A stretch of 64,000 nt of DNA from Pusillimonas sp044464525 (GTDB lineage: Bacteria; Pseudomonadota; Gammaproteobacteria; Burkholderiales; Burkholderiaceae_B), in the NCBI RefSeq assembly GCF_044464525.1, contig NZ_JBIQLE010000001.1, positions 62,001-126,000 of the forward strand, given 5' to 3'. Both the position numbers and the translations under genes were made by a program. Below are positions 1 through 8,673 of the stretch, piece by piece. The notes below the pieces were generated by a model. That model was not told where the DNA came from. It worked only from the letters and a program-made list of their open reading frames with translations, and ran no database searches. Position 1 is the stretch's first letter; each line of letters opens with the position of its first letter.

Positions 1-479
1 TGCTGCAGGCGCGCTACGACATCAACTCGGTCGAAGGGCATCGCGCACTCAGACTTGCCTTGCAGCTTGCCGATACGTCGATAAAACTCGAGCTTCCCAC
101 TGTGGCCAATAGCCAAAGCGCAATTCAATCCTTGCGCGAAGAAATTGCGAAATCGGCCCAGACAGGCTTGAACGACGCGGAAACCGACGAACAAGCGCCG
201 AGCCAGTCGACCGAGCAAGGCGCAACCAATGGTGGCGACACCGACGGCCCCACCGAGGCGCCTGCAGAAGATGAAGCTGCGCCCGAGCCCGAGGCTCAAG
301 ACTCACCCGGTTCCGCTGCCCCGACCGAGGGGGCGACAGGCTCTGACCCGCAAGGCGTCGGCGAGCTGGTCAATGGCGCAGATTCGGGCGAAGCCGAGAC
401 ACCAGTACCCAGCACCGAGTCGACGCCTGCGGCCACCAGCGCCGGCGCCGGCGTCCGTATCGCAATGGCGGGGGTATAA
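1..479 (+). CDS. hemX: HemX-like protein, C-terminal part (5' end outside window)
   Basis: The reading frame is open from base 3 and ends with TAA at 477-479; the true start lies upstream of the window. The visible N-terminal part (YDINSVEGHRALRLALQLAD, then a helical stretch) resembles the end of the HemX / uroporphyrinogen-III C-methyltransferase-like family, which sits in the inner membrane with a large periplasmic coiled-coil region. The last ~90 residues are a low-complexity acidic, Pro/Ala/Glu-rich tail. The next gene, hemY, starts 3 bases after the stop, the usual hemX-hemY arrangement of proteobacterial haem operons, and this neighbour is the main support for the name. HemX has no proven enzymatic activity in this gene order despite its family name. 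Confidence 0.7.
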   Translation, partial: LQARYDINSVEGHRALRLALQLADTSIKLELPTVANSQSAIQSLREEIAKSAQTGLNDAETDEQAPSQSTEQGATNGGDTDGPTEAPAEDEAAPEPEAQDSPGSAAPTEGATGSDPQGVGELVNGADSGEAETPVPSTESTPAATSAGAGVRIAMAGV

Positions 480-482
480 CAA

Positions 483-2018
483 ATGAGGACATGGTTGTGG
501 ATGTGCGTACTGCTGGTCTTGGCTGTGGCCTCGGCCCTCGTGCTGCGCGAGCACAGCGGCAACGTGCTGATCATCGCACCGCCGTGGCGGATCGAGCTGT
601 CCCTGATATTCGCGGTATTGCTAATATTCGCTTTCTTTGTGGCTTTGTATGTCGTGCTGCGCATAATCGCCTGGCTCGTATCGGGGCCCGAACGATTTCG
701 TTCGTGGCGCGGCTTGCGCGCCCGCAAGAAAGAACACGAACTGCTCGAATCCGGTTGGATCAGCGTGCTCGAAGGGCGTTATAACGATGCCGAGCAAAAG
801 CTGTCCAAATTGCTTGGCCGCAGCAAGTCTGGCAATACTCGGGTGTTGGCGGGCCTGGCATTGGCCAGGGCCTCGCATCACCTCGGAGAATACGCCCGTC
901 GCGACGACGCGTTGCGTTTAGCGGCCCAAGCAGCCGGCAAAAATGCCCGGCTCAAGGAAGCCCATGCGGCTGCGTCCGCCGAGATGCTCCTCGAACAGAA
1001 CCGGCCGCAAGAGGCGTTGGCTTTGCTGCAGCCTTTGCATGATACCAACCCGCGCCATTCTCATGCGGCCCGCTTGCTGCTGAAGGCATACAGGCAATTG
1101 CATAATCACGAACGCGTTTTCGAGCTGGCTCGCTTATTAATGCGCCGCGGCGATCTGGATCGGGCCGAAGCGCTGTCGCTTATTGAGTCGGCTGCGGCGT
1201 TCCGGCTGGCATCGGCCACGCCTGACGAGTTCAAGGCGATTTGGGGTGGGCTTAAGTCAGAAGAGAAGACGCTGCCCGAAATCGCCCTGGCTGCCGCCGC
1301 GTTTCACGAAGGCCAAGGCGATTTTGACACCGCCGGCAAGGTGCTGGAAAACGCGCTCAACACAAAGCTTGAGTCGCGTCTGCTCAACGCCTATTCGCAG
1401 AGTCCGCCCGACCAAGTGGCGCGCCGCCTGGCCAAGGCAGAAGTCTGGCTCAGGAATGAACCGCAAAACTCTGATCTGCTGGCAGCATTGGGCAACCTTT
1501 GCCTTACAGGCCAATTGTGGGGTCCTGGCGAGCGTTATTTGCTGCGAAGCATGAAGGTGCGCAGCGATGTGCGCATTCATGCCTTGCTTGGCAACTTGTA
1601 TGATCGCCTGGGCCGCGAGGCCGACGCCATGAAGCACTGGCGTTTGGCCTCGGGTGTGGCCGGTGTTTTGCCGGTGCTGGAAATTAGCAAGGTACTTCCG
1701 GCAGCCGACACAAGGTCCGACCCTACCTTGATCGACGTAGGCAGTATGCCCATTCCGGTACCAATCGACGCCGAGCCGTTCTCTCCTGTGGCTGCCAGCG
1801 CGGCTGATTATCTGGACGACTCGCCGCAATCGCCGCCGACCCGCGCGCCCAAGGCGCCGCCCGAGGCGGGTTCCGTTCCGTCGGCAGACTCCGACCTGGA
1901 TGAGTATTTCGACAGCGCGCCCATTCCGGGGGTGGACGTGAGCCAGACCTCTGACCGGCCCTATAGCCCGGCTCACGACTCTTCGCCGGCCGACGATCCA
2001 GCAAGACGCAAAGACTGA
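483..2018 (+). CDS. hemY: HemY, haem-biosynthesis-associated TPR membrane protein
   Basis: A 511-residue protein with two N-terminal membrane segments (about residues 4-20 and 36-60) followed by a long alpha-helical TPR-like region (about 80-400), the layout of proteobacterial HemY (tetrapyrrole-associated, inner membrane; unrelated to protoporphyrinogen oxidase HemY of Gram-positives). E. coli HemY is about 400 residues. The extra ~110 residues here are a Pro/Ser/Asp-rich, probably disordered tail, like the one that ends the upstream hemX. ATG at 483 follows the hemX stop by 3 bases, so the two are almost certainly co-transcribed. The molecular role of HemY is not settled. Confidence 0.9.
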   Translation: MRTWLWMCVLLVLAVASALVLREHSGNVLIIAPPWRIELSLIFAVLLIFAFFVALYVVLRIIAWLVSGPERFRSWRGLRARKKEHELLESGWISVLEGRYNDAEQKLSKLLGRSKSGNTRVLAGLALARASHHLGEYARRDDALRLAAQAAGKNARLKEAHAAASAEMLLEQNRPQEALALLQPLHDTNPRHSHAARLLLKAYRQLHNHERVFELARLLMRRGDLDRAEALSLIESAAAFRLASATPDEFKAIWGGLKSEEKTLPEIALAAAAFHEGQGDFDTAGKVLENALNTKLESRLLNAYSQSPPDQVARRLAKAEVWLRNEPQNSDLLAALGNLCLTGQLWGPGERYLLRSMKVRSDVRIHALLGNLYDRLGREADAMKHWRLASGVAGVLPVLEISKVLPAADTRSDPTLIDVGSMPIPVPIDAEPFSPVAASAADYLDDSPQSPPTRAPKAPPEAGSVPSADSDLDEYFDSAPIPGVDVSQTSDRPYSPAHDSSPADDPARRKD

Positions 2019-2056
2019 TTTTTCCCACTTTTTTATTTTACCGAGGTAGTGCAAGC

Positions 2057-2593
2057 ATGAGCTTAGACCGCGTCCCCGCCGGCGCCAAGTTGCCCGACGA
2101 ATTCAACGTCATTATTGAAATCCCCATGAACTCCGACCCCGTGAAGTACGAGGTTGATAAAGACACTGGGGCAGTATTTGTAGATCGCTTCATGTTGGCC
2201 GCCATGCACTACCCGGCCAACTACGGTTATATCCCCGAAACCATCTCCGATGACGGAGACCCGGCTGACGTCTTGGTGATTGCGCCGTTCCCCATCCAGG
2301 TGGGCGCCGTGGTACGCTGCCGCGCCATTGGCGTCCTGCACATGGACGACGAAGCGGGAGGCGATGCCAAGCTGCTGGCCGTGCCGGTCGACAAGCTGTA
2401 TCCTCCGTATCGCAACATTCAGTCTCCCAAAGATTTGCCCGAAGAAAGCCTGGCTCGCATCCAGCATTTCTTCGAGCACTATAAAGACCTCGAGAAGGGC
2501 AAATGGGTCAAGGTCAAAGGTTGGGATGGCCCCGAGGCAGCCCGCAAGGAAATCATGGAAAGCGCCAAGCGCTACGCTGATTCGAGCAAGTAA
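2057..2593 (+). CDS. ppa: Inorganic pyrophosphatase (family I)
   Basis: A 178-residue soluble enzyme hydrolysing pyrophosphate to two phosphates, which pulls biosynthetic reactions forward. The family I signature D-G-D-P-A-D is at residues 66-71 and supplies the metal-binding aspartates. Other conserved stretches are HYPANYGYIP (51-60) and the C-terminal K-x-x-GWDG region. Length equals that of E. coli Ppa (about 176). A GAGG ribosome-binding site precedes the ATG. The gene follows hemY on the same strand after 38 bases and may be read from the hem operon, although it is usually a stand-alone housekeeping gene. Confidence 0.97.
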   Translation: MSLDRVPAGAKLPDEFNVIIEIPMNSDPVKYEVDKDTGAVFVDRFMLAAMHYPANYGYIPETISDDGDPADVLVIAPFPIQVGAVVRCRAIGVLHMDDEAGGDAKLLAVPVDKLYPPYRNIQSPKDLPEESLARIQHFFEHYKDLEKGKWVKVKGWDGPEAARKEIMESAKRYADSSK

Positions 2594-2638
2594 TTTGTGT
2601 TTTATCTGTACGCAGTCTTTTCTTAGAAGGAGTTCACC

Positions 2639-2773
2639 ATGCTTATAAATAAAATCGTGTCGTCCTTGCTGATCTTGGGCTGCCTGGCGGCAGCGGGCTG
2701 CACCAACACCGTGCGCGGCGCCGGTGAAGATATTTCCGCGGCCGGCGAAGCCGTGCAAAAATCCACCAAGTAG
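2639..2773 (+). CDS. Entericidin-like small lipoprotein
   Basis: A 44-residue ORF too short for routine calling. ATG at 2639 has an AAGGAG ribosome-binding site at 2627-2632. The product has a lysine-containing N-terminus, a hydrophobic core and a lipobox ending LAAAGC with the lipidated cysteine at residue 21. The mature part TNTVRGAGEDISAAGEAVQK carries the G-x-G-x-D-(I/V)-x-x-A-G pattern of the entericidin A/B family. Such proteins are envelope lipoproteins; in enterobacteria EcnA/EcnB act as an antidote/toxin pair, but single copies in other proteobacteria have no assigned role. A strong terminator begins 27 bases after the stop, so this gene ends the hemX-hemY-ppa transcription unit. Confidence 0.88.
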   Translation: MLINKIVSSLLILGCLAAAGCTNTVRGAGEDISAAGEAVQKSTK

Positions 2774-2800
2774 GGTCTTTCACCATAGATCAAACGCGAT

Positions 2801-2846
2801 AACGCCCCGGAGCCGGTAAAACTGGCTCCGGGGCGTTTGCTTTTCC
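2801..2846 (+). terminator. Rho-independent terminator after ppa / entericidin gene
   Basis: A perfect 14-bp GC-rich inverted repeat (2801-2814 with 2824-2837; left arm aacgccccggagcc) surrounds a 9-base loop and is followed by TGCTTTTC. The stem is strong. It separates the hem/ppa unit from the pilus operon. Confidence 0.88.
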
Positions 2847-3029
2847 GCGCTCAGCAAGCGATTGCTGGCATGCGTGGCTCAAGCCGTGGCGCTTGCATTT
2901 TGCGCGCCGCTTGAGGATAGGTGGATTGGAACCGCCTTGCGCGAATTGGTCCGTGTCGGCATCTGCGAATTGTGGCTTGCCCGCCTGAGGTCCAGACTTG
3001 CAGTACGACTGGATCAACAGGAGGCGACC

Positions 3030-3293
3030 ATGCAAGCGCACACGCGGCAACGCGGCCAGGGCATGACCGAATACATAATTATCGTTGCACTGGTTGCGGT
3101 GGCGGCCATTGCCGTTTATCAATTATTCGGCCAGGTGGTGCGTTCCCAAACCGCTGCCATGGCGCGCGAGCTGGCCGGCGAAGACGGCACCGCGCAAAGC
3201 CAGGCGGCGCAGGCTGCATCTGAACTGGCCGCCGGCCAAACCGAGACCAAGACCCTGAAGTCCTTCACCGGCAACGCCGGGGTAGGGCAATGA
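3030..3293 (+). CDS. Flp-type IVb pilin-like protein
   Basis: An 87-residue protein whose N-terminus holds a class-III prepilin signal: GQGMTEYIIIVALVAVAAIA. Cleavage before Q-G-M-T-E-Y would place Glu and Tyr at mature positions 5 and 6, as in Flp pilins, followed by the hydrophobic helix that packs the pilus core. The remainder is Ala/Gln/Thr-rich. ATG at 3030 was chosen because AGGAGG lies at 3019-3024 and the signal follows directly; the frame stays open further upstream without family similarity. The stop overlaps the next start in ATGA. As first gene of a complete tad assembly set it is the likely pilus subunit. Confidence 0.83.
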   Translation: MQAHTRQRGQGMTEYIIIVALVAVAAIAVYQLFGQVVRSQTAAMARELAGEDGTAQSQAAQAASELAAGQTETKTLKSFTGNAGVGQ

Positions 3294-4585
3294 GCCCGCA
3301 TTCTCAGGGCGGGCAGGCGCTGGTATGGGGCGTTCTGCTGGTTGCTGTCGCATCTACGGTGCTGGTGCGCTACTTTGCCACGGGGCAGATGGTGGCAGCC
3401 AAGGCCCGCCAGCTTCATGGGCTTGACGCCGCGGCGTACAGCGGGGCGTTGGTGCAGGCGCGCGCCCTGAATATGCTGGCCTTGCTCAACCGCACCCAGG
3501 TGGCGCACCAAGTGGCCATGGCGCACTTGGTCACGTTGGGTAGCTGGGCATTTCTGGGTGGAACGGAAGCACGCCAGGCGTCGGTTGGAAACCCGCCGGT
3601 TTATCTCATCGGCATGCTGTTCGGTGCGGCCCATGGGACGGCATATGCGGCCTCTTTACGCGCTACCGGCACAGAGCTCCTTGCCAAGACGCCGGGTCAG
3701 CTGGCGCAAGCTTATGCAAATCACGAACAACTGGTTCATGGGGTACTGGGCTCTGTTCAGCACGACATCGTATCGACATTAAGCCAAGCACGCTACCACG
3801 CGATGATGCAAGTGCTTGAGCGCCACTATGATGGCGAGCCCTCAAAGATTGAGGTAACGCACGACGATTGGCCCGCGGCGGTAGGCGCGCAATCGGGGCG
3901 CAGGCTGCTTGCCCCTTTTGTGCGCCAAGTGGCGGGGCGTCACTCCTTTCTTGATCCACGCAATCACACGGCGCGAAATCCCTGGCCGGTGCAGGCGCGC
4001 TGTCCCACGCGGCGGCACGAACTGAGGCGACGCGGGCAAACCCAGCTAGACGATGCAGGGATTTGGCAGTCTCTGGACACACAATCATTTCATGCGCTGC
4101 GCTCCAACAGATGGATAGGTTGCTACTTTCGCGAATACGTCATGGGTTGGGGGTGGATTCCCACATCACGTACGCAAAACATCGATGCGCCCCACGTGGA
4201 TAATCCGCCTGATAACTTCTCTGCTCAAGACTTTTGGCGCTGGGTGCAAGAAGCCACAAACTGGAACATTCTTTCCGGCGACAGCAACCCTCTTGCAAGC
4301 TCACGCGCCCTGGTTGATCGGTCTCGATGGCAATCGGCGGGCTTGCCCGACTATTTCGACGTGGCCTCAGGGCCGGCACAAGCCCGGGTGAGCTTCAGCG
4401 TAAAACTTCGGCGACAGGGGCCGGAAGAGACGCCCATTACCACATATGGCGCGGCCGAGACTTTCTTTGCCAGGCCTCATGCGCGTATTGACGGCGGTGG
4501 TGAATTTCCCAACTTGTTCCATCCCTATTGGCAGGCCCGGCTGACGGCTGACGGCACCGGTGCATCCGAACGGGGGACGCCATGA
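3290..4585 (+). CDS. TadE/TadG-like pilus-assembly protein
   Basis: A 431-residue protein with one N-terminal membrane helix (about residues 8-27, after QGGQALVWG) and a large extracytoplasmic region. The start resembles TadG/TadE-family minor pilins of Flp systems (GGQA followed by a hydrophobic helix), but the Glu5 typical of true pilins is absent. The region after the helix (HGLDAAAYSGALVQARALNM) is of the TadG-like kind; the C-terminal two thirds have no recognisable domain. The start overlaps the upstream pilin stop and the end overlaps the next start (both ATGA), implying translational coupling. Assignment rests on context plus the N-terminal helix; the exact role (tip, initiation or anchoring) is unknown. 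Confidence 0.62.
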   Translation: MSPHSQGGQALVWGVLLVAVASTVLVRYFATGQMVAAKARQLHGLDAAAYSGALVQARALNMLALLNRTQVAHQVAMAHLVTLGSWAFLGGTEARQASVGNPPVYLIGMLFGAAHGTAYAASLRATGTELLAKTPGQLAQAYANHEQLVHGVLGSVQHDIVSTLSQARYHAMMQVLERHYDGEPSKIEVTHDDWPAAVGAQSGRRLLAPFVRQVAGRHSFLDPRNHTARNPWPVQARCPTRRHELRRRGQTQLDDAGIWQSLDTQSFHALRSNRWIGCYFREYVMGWGWIPTSRTQNIDAPHVDNPPDNFSAQDFWRWVQEATNWNILSGDSNPLASSRALVDRSRWQSAGLPDYFDVASGPAQARVSFSVKLRRQGPEETPITTYGAAETFFARPHARIDGGGEFPNLFHPYWQARLTADGTGASERGTP

Positions 4586-5475
4586 TATCCCCTATCTCCT
4601 CCAGGTTCGCCGTCGATCAGTTTGCGACGTGTCAACTGTTTCATCAGACGGTGTGCAGGATATGTAATGAACGTTCGGGCCGGCAGTTCATGCAGCGACA
4701 GAAGCAAAAGCTCAATCGGACGTTCGCAACGGCCCCCCAGGCGGGCCAGGCGCTTGCAGAAGCCTTGCTCGCGCTTTCCGCGTTGTTGCTTGTTTGGGCG
4801 GCCGTGGCTTGGTTGGGGCGCTACCAAGACATGGCCTTGCAGGCTTCGCATGCAAGCCGGTACACGGCATTTGCCGAGGCGCGTGGCGAAGCGCCGGCAC
4901 CCGATATTGTTCGGCGGCATTATTTTTTTGGCCCCACTCACCGTTGGTCAGACCGTCGGGGGGAATTGCTGCTGGCGGACAAGAACCAGGTCGCATTGGA
5001 GTTGAGCCGCGGACCACATCTTGAGGCCGTTGCCCAGCCAGGCCAGGCTGTGAGTCATGCTCAAAACTTGCGTGAACAGTGGGGCGTTGCCGATGCGGGA
5101 ATCGTCGATGCCCGGATTAGCGTTGGGTTCCCATCGCGGCAGGCCCACAACGGCCCCGAGAAGCGGGCGTTCATGTCCGGCTTGCGCGATTTCGACGGCT
5201 ATCCCGTGCTTGTGCGCCATACCTCGATTCTGAAGGGGGCCGGCCATGCCGCCGGTGACGCACAGGCCCAGCAACGAGTGGCCGGCTCGGCGTTGGCCTG
5301 GGGTGATGCAGCAAGCATTTCGTATGGCCTGGCGCAGCAAATCAAAACCGTCATGAAGCCTGTCGATGCAGGCTGGCGCAGGCCTGACCCCACGCAGGAC
5401 TGGCTTGGGTCCTGGGCAGGAGACGTGCCCGAGTGGCACCAACACAGGGAGAGAAACCATGAATCAATGCCATAA
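4582..5475 (+). CDS. TadE-like minor pseudopilin
   Basis: The coding frame runs from an ATG overlapping the upstream stop (4582). Residues 1-36 do not look like pilin sequence, so the second ATG at 4690 (residue 37) may be the real start, though neither has a clear ribosome-binding site. A prepilin-like signal AG|QALAEALLALSALLLVW places Glu at mature position 5, followed by a single helix (about 57-78). The rest is a predicted extracytoplasmic domain of ~215 residues with no family I recognise. A second TadE-type subunit in a tad operon is common; these minor pilins are thought to be processed by the prepilin peptidase and needed for pilus formation. No prepilin peptidase gene lies in this window. 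Confidence 0.62.
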   Translation: MISPISSRFAVDQFATCQLFHQTVCRICNERSGRQFMQRQKQKLNRTFATAPQAGQALAEALLALSALLLVWAAVAWLGRYQDMALQASHASRYTAFAEARGEAPAPDIVRRHYFFGPTHRWSDRRGELLLADKNQVALELSRGPHLEAVAQPGQAVSHAQNLREQWGVADAGIVDARISVGFPSRQAHNGPEKRAFMSGLRDFDGYPVLVRHTSILKGAGHAAGDAQAQQRVAGSALAWGDAASISYGLAQQIKTVMKPVDAGWRRPDPTQDWLGSWAGDVPEWHQHRERNHESMP

Positions 5476-6205
5476 GGCTGCATGCCCTCCAACGATAAGC
5501 GATTCCAACCACTTTGCTCTTGCTGTTGTTTTCAAAAGCACGCTTGTTTGTTTGATCGCCGCGGCCAGCCTGACAGGGCCGGGCTGTGCTTTGGCCTTCG
5601 CAAAAAGCGATATGGCATTCCCTCATGCAATGACTCCTTCTTTTCGCTGGTCTGAGCCTGTCGACATGCATTTGTCCGGCGTCCCGGTCGTCGTGCGGGG
5701 CTTCGTTGCCTCCGCGACACTTGACCAGGCTGCCCGGGTGATGGCGCGTCATCAAAGGCATTTTCAACGGATCACAACCTTGCCAGGCAGCATATTGCTG
5801 TCGGGCGTATACGCCGGTCGTCATTGGGTTGCGCAATTGGAAGCCGGCCCAGGGCAGGTCAAAGGCCTGGTGTCCACTTTGCCCATGAACCTGGAACCGA
5901 CACCGAACGGTAACGATGGTGGTGTGCTCGGCCCATGGCTGACCCAAAACGCAGGCTTTGTTTTTAGCCAGTCGTCGACGGTGCTCGGACGCACGGTTTC
6001 GCATAGCCTGCATCGACCCAAGCAGCCACTTGGCGACTTTGTCTTGGCACTGAACCGTCGCATGGCCCAGGCCGGATGGCAGCCTAGTGGAAAGTATTCA
6101 TGGGTTGCGGGCCCTTCTCAGAATCGCGCCGGCCGTGTCGACCTGTTTCCGGTTCCGGCGGCCGAAGGGCATGGTGGCGCTGTTCTGATCAGCCAGACGG
6201 ATTGA
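5459..6205 (+). CDS. Exported protein of unknown function in the tad operon
   Basis: Starting at the ATG at 5459 gives 248 residues; the frame is open upstream but this ATG follows a GAGAGAAA stretch and overlaps the previous gene by only 17 bases. A hydrophobic N-terminal segment (about residues 18-46, ending GCALAFA) looks like a signal peptide or anchor. No known domain is visible; the body contains GVPVVVRGFVAS and TLPGSILLSGVY. Its position between the minor pilins and cpaB, with overlap, suggests an accessory periplasmic or outer-membrane role in pilus biogenesis, but this is inference from context only. Confidence 0.55.
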   Translation: MNQCHKAACPPTISDSNHFALAVVFKSTLVCLIAAASLTGPGCALAFAKSDMAFPHAMTPSFRWSEPVDMHLSGVPVVVRGFVASATLDQAARVMARHQRHFQRITTLPGSILLSGVYAGRHWVAQLEAGPGQVKGLVSTLPMNLEPTPNGNDGGVLGPWLTQNAGFVFSQSSTVLGRTVSHSLHRPKQPLGDFVLALNRRMAQAGWQPSGKYSWVAGPSQNRAGRVDLFPVPAAEGHGGAVLISQTD

Positions 6206-6283
6206 GCATGGCTGCCCAATTCATGGCTGAGCATCCCTTGCTCATCAGCAATTCATCGGTTCACCACGTTGCCGAGGGCTGCC

Positions 6284-7246
6284 ATGCGTCTGCCTCTTGA
6301 TCGAAGGACCATCATCATGCTCGGGATCGCCCTGGCGGCGGGTTTGCTTGCCATGTGGACAGCGCGCCAGCATATCCAGGGCCGCATCACGCAGATTGAA
6401 GCCCAGTCCCGGGTTCCCACCGTGCAGCGTATCGTTGCGGCCCATGATTTGCCGGCGGGCGTCCGGTTGTCAGTCGACCATCTGGCGGTGCGCAGCTTTC
6501 CCGCAGCCTTGACCGCCAGCGACAGTCTTTCCCCCGACAACTTGGCGATGCTCGAGGGGCGTCTTCTGAGGACCCCGCTTCGGGCCGGCGATGCTGTGCT
6601 TCCGACGCATACCGCGACGGAAAGAGGCTTGCCTTTCTCGGCCCGATTGGGTGAAGGCCGTCGCGCCATCACCATGCCCATTGACGCCATTAACTCGGCG
6701 TCAGGGCTGCTTGAGCCGGGAGACCTCATCGACTTGTATGTGTCGTTCGACCATCAGCGAAGGCGTATTACGGCTCCGCTGCTGCAGGGGGTGCTGGTGT
6801 TGGCCACGGGTTCGTCCATAGACGGCCAGGCCAGGCACGAAGGGGCCATGGGCTATTCAACCGTTACGCTGGACACTGCGCCCGAGGACGCCATCAAGCT
6901 GGTGGCCGCCCGACAAAGCGGCTCCATTACCGCCTTGTTGCGACGTTCCGATGATGCCACGCCGACGCAACGCGCTTCACGAGGTGACCTGGCCAGTTTG
7001 CTCGGGGTGCAGCAACCGGTTGTGGCGACTCAGACGCCCCGGCGGGCGCCGGTCATCTACGGAGACAAGCCTGTACGCAGGTTGGCGGGCCTGCGTCCCT
7101 CGACCGATGCGGCGCCTGTGGCCGGCATGTTCGACCTGCCCGACGTTCCGCAGCTTGTCAGTGCTTGGCTTGCCGCTCGACAAGAAGTGGAGACTGACGA
7201 GCCGGATACAGGATTGAGCAACGATGAGCCAATCTACGAGCCCTGA
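6284..7246 (+). CDS. cpaB: Flp pilus assembly protein CpaB / RcpC
   Basis: A 320-residue protein with an N-terminal membrane helix (about residues 10-27) and a SAF-type domain: PTVQRIVAAHDLPAGVRLS followed by GRLLRTPLRAGDAVLP is the classical CpaB signature. The C-terminal domain (AITMPIDAINSASGLLEPGD) matches RcpC. CpaB is a periplasmic partner of the CpaC secretin in tad systems, possibly binding peptidoglycan. ATG at 6284 was preferred over an in-frame TTG at 6269 because GAGGG lies just upstream. The next gene starts immediately after the stop. Confidence 0.9.
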   Translation: MRLPLDRRTIIMLGIALAAGLLAMWTARQHIQGRITQIEAQSRVPTVQRIVAAHDLPAGVRLSVDHLAVRSFPAALTASDSLSPDNLAMLEGRLLRTPLRAGDAVLPTHTATERGLPFSARLGEGRRAITMPIDAINSASGLLEPGDLIDLYVSFDHQRRRITAPLLQGVLVLATGSSIDGQARHEGAMGYSTVTLDTAPEDAIKLVAARQSGSITALLRRSDDATPTQRASRGDLASLLGVQQPVVATQTPRRAPVIYGDKPVRRLAGLRPSTDAAPVAGMFDLPDVPQLVSAWLAARQEVETDEPDTGLSNDEPIYEP

Positions 7247-8671
7247 ATGGACAGCCGCATGGTTATGAAAGCACCTTTGCCACGCTGGCCGATAAGCCTT
7301 GCATTGACTTTGGGCTGCCTGTTCTTCGGCCATTCCCTGGCTGCCGCCGATCAAATCTTGAGCATGCAGGTTGGTGAGCTGCGGGTTTTGGCAGTGCCAG
7401 ACGTGGCTCGGGTCGCGGTGGGCGACGGCAAGGTCGTCAATGCGATCACGACAGAAGAAAAGGAAGTTATCGTGTTTGCGCGCGGCGAAGGTTCAACTGT
7501 TCTGCAGGTATGGTCCGAAGATGGGCTGAGGCGTCGCTACGAGGTCGAGGTTGCTCCGGAGGGGACGCGCCAGACTCAACAGGAACTGCGCGCCGTGCTC
7601 GAGCGTATTCCCCAAACCCGTGTTTCCAGTGTGGGTGACAAGCTCATTGTAGAGGGCGATGACTTGTCCGACGCCGACCGTGAGCGCCTGGCCCAACTTT
7701 CGCAGCGCTATCCCCAGTTGCTTGATCTTACCGGCCAGATCGGCTGGGACAGCATGGTATTGCTCGATGTACAGGTAGTCGAGGTGCCTCGCAGTCAATT
7801 GCAAGAACTGGGTGTCCGCTGGAATGGCGAAAGCGATGGCGGTTTGTTTGCCGGCCTGGCCTGGGATAGCGGCACTCGCCGCTGGGATCAGCGCCCAGGA
7901 ACCGGGGCGGAGTTATCACCGATGCCCATCCCCGGCATTGCTTCGCCGCTGGCGGGATATTTCGGCGTGAACACACTGCTTTCGGCCCGCATCAACGCCA
8001 TGGCGCAAACCGGCACGGCAGTCGTGCTTGCCCAGCCTCAATTGCTTGCACGCAGCGGGGCCACGGCCGAGTTCCTGGCGGGCGGAGAGGTTCCGTATTC
8101 CACAGTGGATGCCAACGGCAATACCAATACGTCGTTCAAGCCTTATGGGGTCTCGCTTCGCATCACCCCGCAGATCGAGCGCAATGGCGCGGTGCGATCG
8201 CACATCGAGGTCGAGGTCAGTTCCATCGACAGTGCGCTGTCGGTGCCGAACGGGCCCTCGCTCAAGACACGGCGCGCCTCTACCGAATTCAATGTCCGGT
8301 CGGGTCAAACACTTGTAATGGCGGGTTTTCTGTCGCGCGATGAATCGCGCAACATCAGCAAAGTGCCTGGGCTCGGCGACCTCCCGGTGCTGGGGCGCTT
8401 ATTCAGTTCAACGCGCTTCCAGCACAATGAAACCGAGCTTGCCATCTTTGTCACTCCGGTCGTCGTGTCGGCCGATCATCCCGATCTTCAGGCCCGGGTC
8501 GGCAGAGGTCGCGAAATACTTCGGGATACTTTCCGTGCGCCTGAAGTCTTGAATGTGCCGGTCCGCGATCTGCGGACATTGCCCGCACCCCTGGTTGGCG
8601 ACGCGCATGGCTGGAATCCTCATTCGGGCCCTGGCTCTCAGTGGGTCGAAGAAAATTCATTCCAGGAGTAG
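7247..8671 (+). CDS. cpaC: Flp pilus secretin CpaC / RcpA
   Basis: A 474-residue outer-membrane secretin. Order: signal peptide (about 1-35), N-terminal pilus-assembly domain (QVGELRVLAVPDVARVAVGD), a BON-like segment (TRVSSVGDKLIVEGD), then the secretin domain with VAQPQLLARSGATAEFLAGGE-like core and the closing VPGLGDLPVLGRLF motif typical of type II/III secretins. It forms the outer-membrane channel for the Flp pilus. The ATG directly abuts the cpaB stop; in-frame ATGs at 7259 and 7265 are alternatives. Confidence 0.92.
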   Translation: MDSRMVMKAPLPRWPISLALTLGCLFFGHSLAAADQILSMQVGELRVLAVPDVARVAVGDGKVVNAITTEEKEVIVFARGEGSTVLQVWSEDGLRRRYEVEVAPEGTRQTQQELRAVLERIPQTRVSSVGDKLIVEGDDLSDADRERLAQLSQRYPQLLDLTGQIGWDSMVLLDVQVVEVPRSQLQELGVRWNGESDGGLFAGLAWDSGTRRWDQRPGTGAELSPMPIPGIASPLAGYFGVNTLLSARINAMAQTGTAVVLAQPQLLARSGATAEFLAGGEVPYSTVDANGNTNTSFKPYGVSLRITPQIERNGAVRSHIEVEVSSIDSALSVPNGPSLKTRRASTEFNVRSGQTLVMAGFLSRDESRNISKVPGLGDLPVLGRLFSSTRFQHNETELAIFVTPVVVSADHPDLQARVGRGREILRDTFRAPEVLNVPVRDLRTLPAPLVGDAHGWNPHSGPGSQWVEENSFQE

Positions 8672-8673
8672 TC